Shown here in pieces: positions 61,677-64,000 of a stretch of DNA of 64,000 nt (the first letter of the stretch is position 1; each line of letters starts with the position of its first letter). The notes beneath the pieces are model-generated. The model was not told where the DNA came from, made no database searches, and saw nothing but the letters and a program-made list of their open reading frames with translations. This DNA is from Clostridium novyi NT (GTDB lineage: Bacteria > Bacillota > Clostridia > Clostridiales > Clostridiaceae). The translations under genes were made by a program, and so were the position numbers. Location: the NCBI RefSeq assembly GCF_000014125.1, contig NC_008593.1, forward strand, positions 2,418,001 to 2,482,000, written 5' to 3'.

Positions 61677-62045
61677 TTACTTTTCCCCCTTTAAACTTTT
61701 TATTACGAGATCTATTATTTCTTCATCTTCAAAGCCTAAACTTCTCATACTCTCAATAAATTTTTTCATAATATCCTTTGCCGTATTCCTTTTTAAATCA
61801 TTAATTATATCCACATCTTCAACTATAAAAGTTCCCATACCTCTTTGGGTATACGCTAGATTTTCCCGTTCAAGTTCCTTATATGCCCTTTGTACTGTAT
61901 TAGGATTTACCTTTAATTTCTCTGATAAGTCTCTTACGGATGATAACTTATCACCCTTTTTTAACTTACCTGAAATAATATCCTTTTTTATAATATCCAT
62001 AACTTGAACATATATAGGAATTTTCTCATCAAATTTTATATTCAT
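61677..62045 (-). CDS. GntR family regulator, YtrA type
   Basis: This 122-residue protein has an N-terminal winged helix: KIPIYVQVMDIIKKDIISGKLKKGDKLSSVRDLSEKLKVNPNTVQRAYKELERENL, then TQRGMGTFIVE. The C-terminus is a short ~50-residue helical tail, as in YtrA-type GntR proteins that regulate their own ABC operons. The operator is very likely the 32-bp palindrome at 62083-62114, which overlaps the promoter. GGAGG precedes ATG 62045. Confidence 0.93.
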   Translation of the reverse strand: MNIKFDEKIPIYVQVMDIIKKDIISGKLKKGDKLSSVRDLSEKLKVNPNTVQRAYKELERENLAYTQRGMGTFIVEDVDIINDLKRNTAKDIMKKFIESMRSLGFEDEEIIDLVIKSLKGEK

Positions 62046-62082
62046 ATTTTTCCTCCAAAAGCTTTTGATGTGCGTAACATTT

Positions 62083-62114
62083 AACTAGTGTATTAATATA
62101 TTAATACACTAGTT
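62083..62114. promoter_or_regulatory. Perfect 32-bp palindromic operator of the GntR-ABC operon
   Basis: The half-site AACTAGTGTATTAATA is followed directly by its exact complement. It covers the -10 and spacer of the operon promoter. Confidence 0.85.
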
Positions 62115-62126
62115 ATTTTTAGTCAA
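62098..62126 (-). promoter_or_regulatory. Promoter of the GntR-ABC operon
   Basis: On minus, TTGACT (62126-62121), a 17-bp spacer and TAATAT (62103-62098), embedded in the operator. Confidence 0.7.
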
Positions 62127-62184
62127 TACCCTTTGCAAATTTTATATAAAAAAGATATAGCGCATATAGCCCTATATCAAAGTT

Positions 62185-62601
62185 TTAATTGTTAATCCTA
62201 TTTTGGATACGCATTATATTAGTATTTCCTGTTGCAATTAGCTTGTTTTCTTTATTATGTGCTTCTCCATACATATGAACTATAGTATTTCCCATTTGCT
62301 TTATGTATACTGTAATTATAAGTTCATCTCCTAAGAATATAGGTCTGTGATAACTGGTTGAAATATCTATTGTAGTTAGTGCTTCTCCTCCACTTTCCAT
62401 TATAAAAAATATCCCAAATGTATTGTCAAATGCAGCTGTTATAAATCCTCCTTGCATACACTTTAGTGGATTTAAATATTTCTCTAGAACAGGAAATGAA
62501 AGCGTTAAACTTTCTCCTTCTTTGTATTCCATAACCTTAGGTTCCATAATGCTTACACAACTTGCTACTTTTAAATTTCCCATATTATCTAATATATCCA
62601 T
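62185..62601 (-). CDS. Hotdog-fold thioesterase (PaaI-like)
   Basis: The protein has 138 residues from ATG 62601 (MDILDNMGNLK), with AAAGGGGGC ~7 bases upstream. The hotdog motif NPLKCMQGGFITAAFDNTFGIF and LTTIDISTSYHRPIFLGDELII fit the PaaI/YdiI acyl-CoA thioesterase superfamily. The usual HGG is MQGG here, and Asp in AAFDNT is the likely general base. The substrate is unknown. It is transcribed alone and divergent from the DNA glycosylase gene. Confidence 0.85.
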   Translation of the reverse strand: MDILDNMGNLKVASCVSIMEPKVMEYKEGESLTLSFPVLEKYLNPLKCMQGGFITAAFDNTFGIFFIMESGGEALTTIDISTSYHRPIFLGDELIITVYIKQMGNTIVHMYGEAHNKENKLIATGNTNIMRIQNRINN

Positions 62602-62770
62602 CTGCACGCCCCCTTTCTTTCCTATAAATTATATTATAACAGTTTTGATGAATATTTTTTAAACACTTTTAATTTAACCTATATGTTAATTACTGATGCT
62701 TATATTATTATTTTCAATAAAAAAAGTGTATAATAACCATAACATTATTTTCACAAAGGAGGTTTTTAAT

Positions 62771-63367
62771 ATAAACATTAATGATGAATTAAAACTTAGA
62801 ATAGAAAAAATAGTTGAAGAATATAACTCTGATGAAACTGGTGGCTTTATAACTGGAGATGGTCCTATACCAAGTGATATTTTGTTTGTTGGAGAAGCTC
62901 CTGGTAAAAATGAAGTGGAACAAGGGAAACCTTTTGTAGGAATGGCAGGGGAAACTTTTAGTAACTATCTAAAGTCTATTGGACTTGATCGAAGTAATAT
63001 AAGAATAACTAACACTTGCTTTTTTCGTCCTATTAAAAGGAAAACAGGGAAAACTGGTAGAGTTACTGTAAGTAATAGACCTCCAAAGGTTTCTGAAGTT
63101 AATTTATTTCGTGAAGTTTTAGATGATGAGATAAATCTTGTAAATCCTAAAATAATCATTACTTTAGGTAATGTTCCATTAAAAAGACTTACAGAATTTA
63201 AAAGCATAGGTGATTGCCACGGAAATCTTTATTATAATGAATCTTTAAAAAGATATGTATTCCCTATGTATCACCCATCTGCACTAACTTACAATAAGAA
63301 TGATGAATTTAAAGCAATGTATGAAAATGATTGGTTAAAATTAAAAGAAGTCTTAAAAACTTTATAG
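62771..63367 (+). CDS. Uracil-DNA glycosylase, family 4-like, apparent ATA start
   Basis: DGPIPSDILFVGEAPGKNEVEQGKPFVGMAGETF contains the family 4 GEAPG active-site motif and the iron-sulfur-type environment. ITNTCFFRPIKR follows, PKIIITLGNVPLKRL is next, and MYHPSALTYN carries the second His motif. It removes uracil from DNA. AGGAGG at 62757-62762 points to ATA 62771 (then NINDELKLRIEK) as start. No ATG/GTG/TTG fits, since the in-frame ATG 62696 lies upstream of the likely -10 TATAAT near 62730. A mutated ATG or a sequence error is possible. Length would be 198 residues, normal for the family. Confidence 0.85.
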   Translation: MNINDELKLRIEKIVEEYNSDETGGFITGDGPIPSDILFVGEAPGKNEVEQGKPFVGMAGETFSNYLKSIGLDRSNIRITNTCFFRPIKRKTGKTGRVTVSNRPPKVSEVNLFREVLDDEINLVNPKIIITLGNVPLKRLTEFKSIGDCHGNLYYNESLKRYVFPMYHPSALTYNKNDEFKAMYENDWLKLKEVLKTL

Positions 63368-63460
63368 TCTTTAAGGCTTCTTTTTTATAATCTTAAAATA
63401 TTTTAATTTGATGTTTTACATCATACTCTAATATAATATTATATATTATTCATATCTTTA

Positions 63461-64000
63461 TTATTTAGTTATGATTTTTCCTAATAGATCAATAGTCTCT
63501 TGTACATCTTTTAATGACATCATCTCACCTGAAGTATTCATATATCTACAAGGTAATGCTATCATTCCAGTTTTTATTCCTCCAACTTCTTTATGTATAA
63601 GTCCACCTTCATTTTGTCCCATACCTATACTATATTGAAGCTTTATTCCTAAATCTTCTGCTGAAGTTTCTATAAGTTCTTTAACCTTATGATGAATTAC
63701 AAGACTTCTATCAAAAACAGATAAAACAGGTCCATTTTCTAGAGATATTTTTAAATCTCCACCTTTGTTATCACCTGACTCCATTGAATCTAATACTATT
63801 GCTGTATTTGGTTTTATATTAACAGCTGATATTTTTGCACCCTTAAACCCTAATTCCTTTTGAACAGAGAAAACAAATAAGATTTCCTTATCCACTTTAT
63901 AAATATCCATGTTTTCCATTACTTTAAGAAGTACATAACATGCTATTCTACTATGAATATTAGGTGCTATTATTTTATTTTCAACCTCTATCTTTTGTCC
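63461..64000 (-). CDS. M42 aminopeptidase-like protein with altered metal site, 5' end beyond window
   Basis: The reading frame is open to the right edge (179 codons seen), so the N-terminus is missing. The layout follows M42 (CelM/TET-like) peptidases, but key residues differ. The usual DDR metal-bridging region is APNIHSRIACYVL. The catalytic EE pair in VQEEVG is VQKELG (Lys-Glu). The last His ligand in RYxHSP is RYMNTSG. The Asp of VLDSMESGD is kept. A non-catalytic or assembly-partner role is inferred. The protein ends at 63461 (LLGKIITK). Confidence 0.8.
   Translation of the reverse strand, partial: GQKIEVENKIIAPNIHSRIACYVLLKVMENMDIYKVDKEILFVFSVQKELGFKGAKISAVNIKPNTAIVLDSMESGDNKGGDLKISLENGPVLSVFDRSLVIHHKVKELIETSAEDLGIKLQYSIGMGQNEGGLIHKEVGGIKTGMIALPCRYMNTSGEMMSLKDVQETIDLLGKIITK

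Overview
The window is low-GC, AT-rich chromosomal DNA from a Firmicute of the genus Clostridium (sensu stricto). The evidence is strong GGAGG-type ribosome sites, a 2[4Fe-4S] ferredoxin, spore-specific genes (the sigma-G inhibitor gin, a YhcN/YlaJ lipoprotein), an AbrB with a zinc-knuckle tail, a T-box leader and AT-rich codon use. The gene run gin - yaaO-like - tmk - darA - holB - ricT - trmN6 - rsmI - abrB, lying near rRNA operons, matches the order I know from the origin-proximal part of the Bacillus subtilis chromosome (csfB...abrB). The window is therefore probably close to oriC, although dnaA itself is not present. I cannot fix the species from sequence alone.

Layout. 1-5.6 kb: the 5' part of a secreted glucosaminidase, a sugar-phosphate isomerase-like protein, and a serine-biosynthesis operon (aminotransferase, then serA) behind a T-box whose specifier reads UCC (Ser). 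5.7-12 kb: a MATE exporter and an accessory patch with a broken Lys/Asn-rich gene, two divergent pairs of a secreted Ig-like (SbsA-type) protein and a lipoprotein that arose by duplication, gene fragments, a long hairpin and a cluster of seven DnaA boxes. 12.4-25 kb: a candidate small RNA, ispF, DUF2922/DUF1659/YvrJ/DUF1836 small proteins, an HxlR regulator, a chromosomal ParM/ParR-like actin pair, an alanine/Na+ symporter, an OPT peptide transporter overlapping a solo PqqD protein, argF, a second DnaA-box cluster built of palindromes, a transaldolase-like protein and the CCA enzyme.

25-41.5 kb: abrB, an NlpC/P60 hydrolase, rsmI, trmN6, lrgAB, ferredoxin, an HMA-like protein, ricT, holB, darA, tmk, an Orn/Lys/Arg decarboxylase-like protein, gin, a YhcN lipoprotein, an L,D-transpeptidase, a degenerate M20 peptidase, a CorA-type transporter and an LD-carboxypeptidase. 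41.5-46.6 kb: an IS1182-type element inserted in the ldcA terminator with a 25-bp palindromic target duplication, an SNF-type transporter, a sirtuin and an FG-GAP-like protein.

46.7-59.2 kb: two nearly identical rRNA operons on the minus strand. The downstream one is 16S-23S-5S. The upstream one is 16S-23S-5S-tRNA-Phe. Between them lie a cytoplasmic parvulin, tRNA-Lys and an independently promoted 5S-tRNA-Phe unit. 59-64 kb: a CPBP protease, a GntR-ABC operon with a 32-bp perfect palindrome over its promoter, a thioesterase, a uracil-DNA glycosylase that seems to start at ATA, and the 3' part of an M42-family protein lacking several expected metal ligands.

Themes: cell-wall turnover (glucosaminidase, NlpC/P60, L,D-transpeptidase, LD-carboxypeptidase, LrgAB), origin-proximal replication and translation housekeeping, and recent local duplication (lipoprotein cassette, 5S-tRNA-Phe, rrn operons). 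Features I consider most worth a second look are the two DnaA-box clusters, the duplicated Ig/lipoprotein cassette, the ParM pair, the PqqD-OPT overlap and the two degenerate metallopeptidases.
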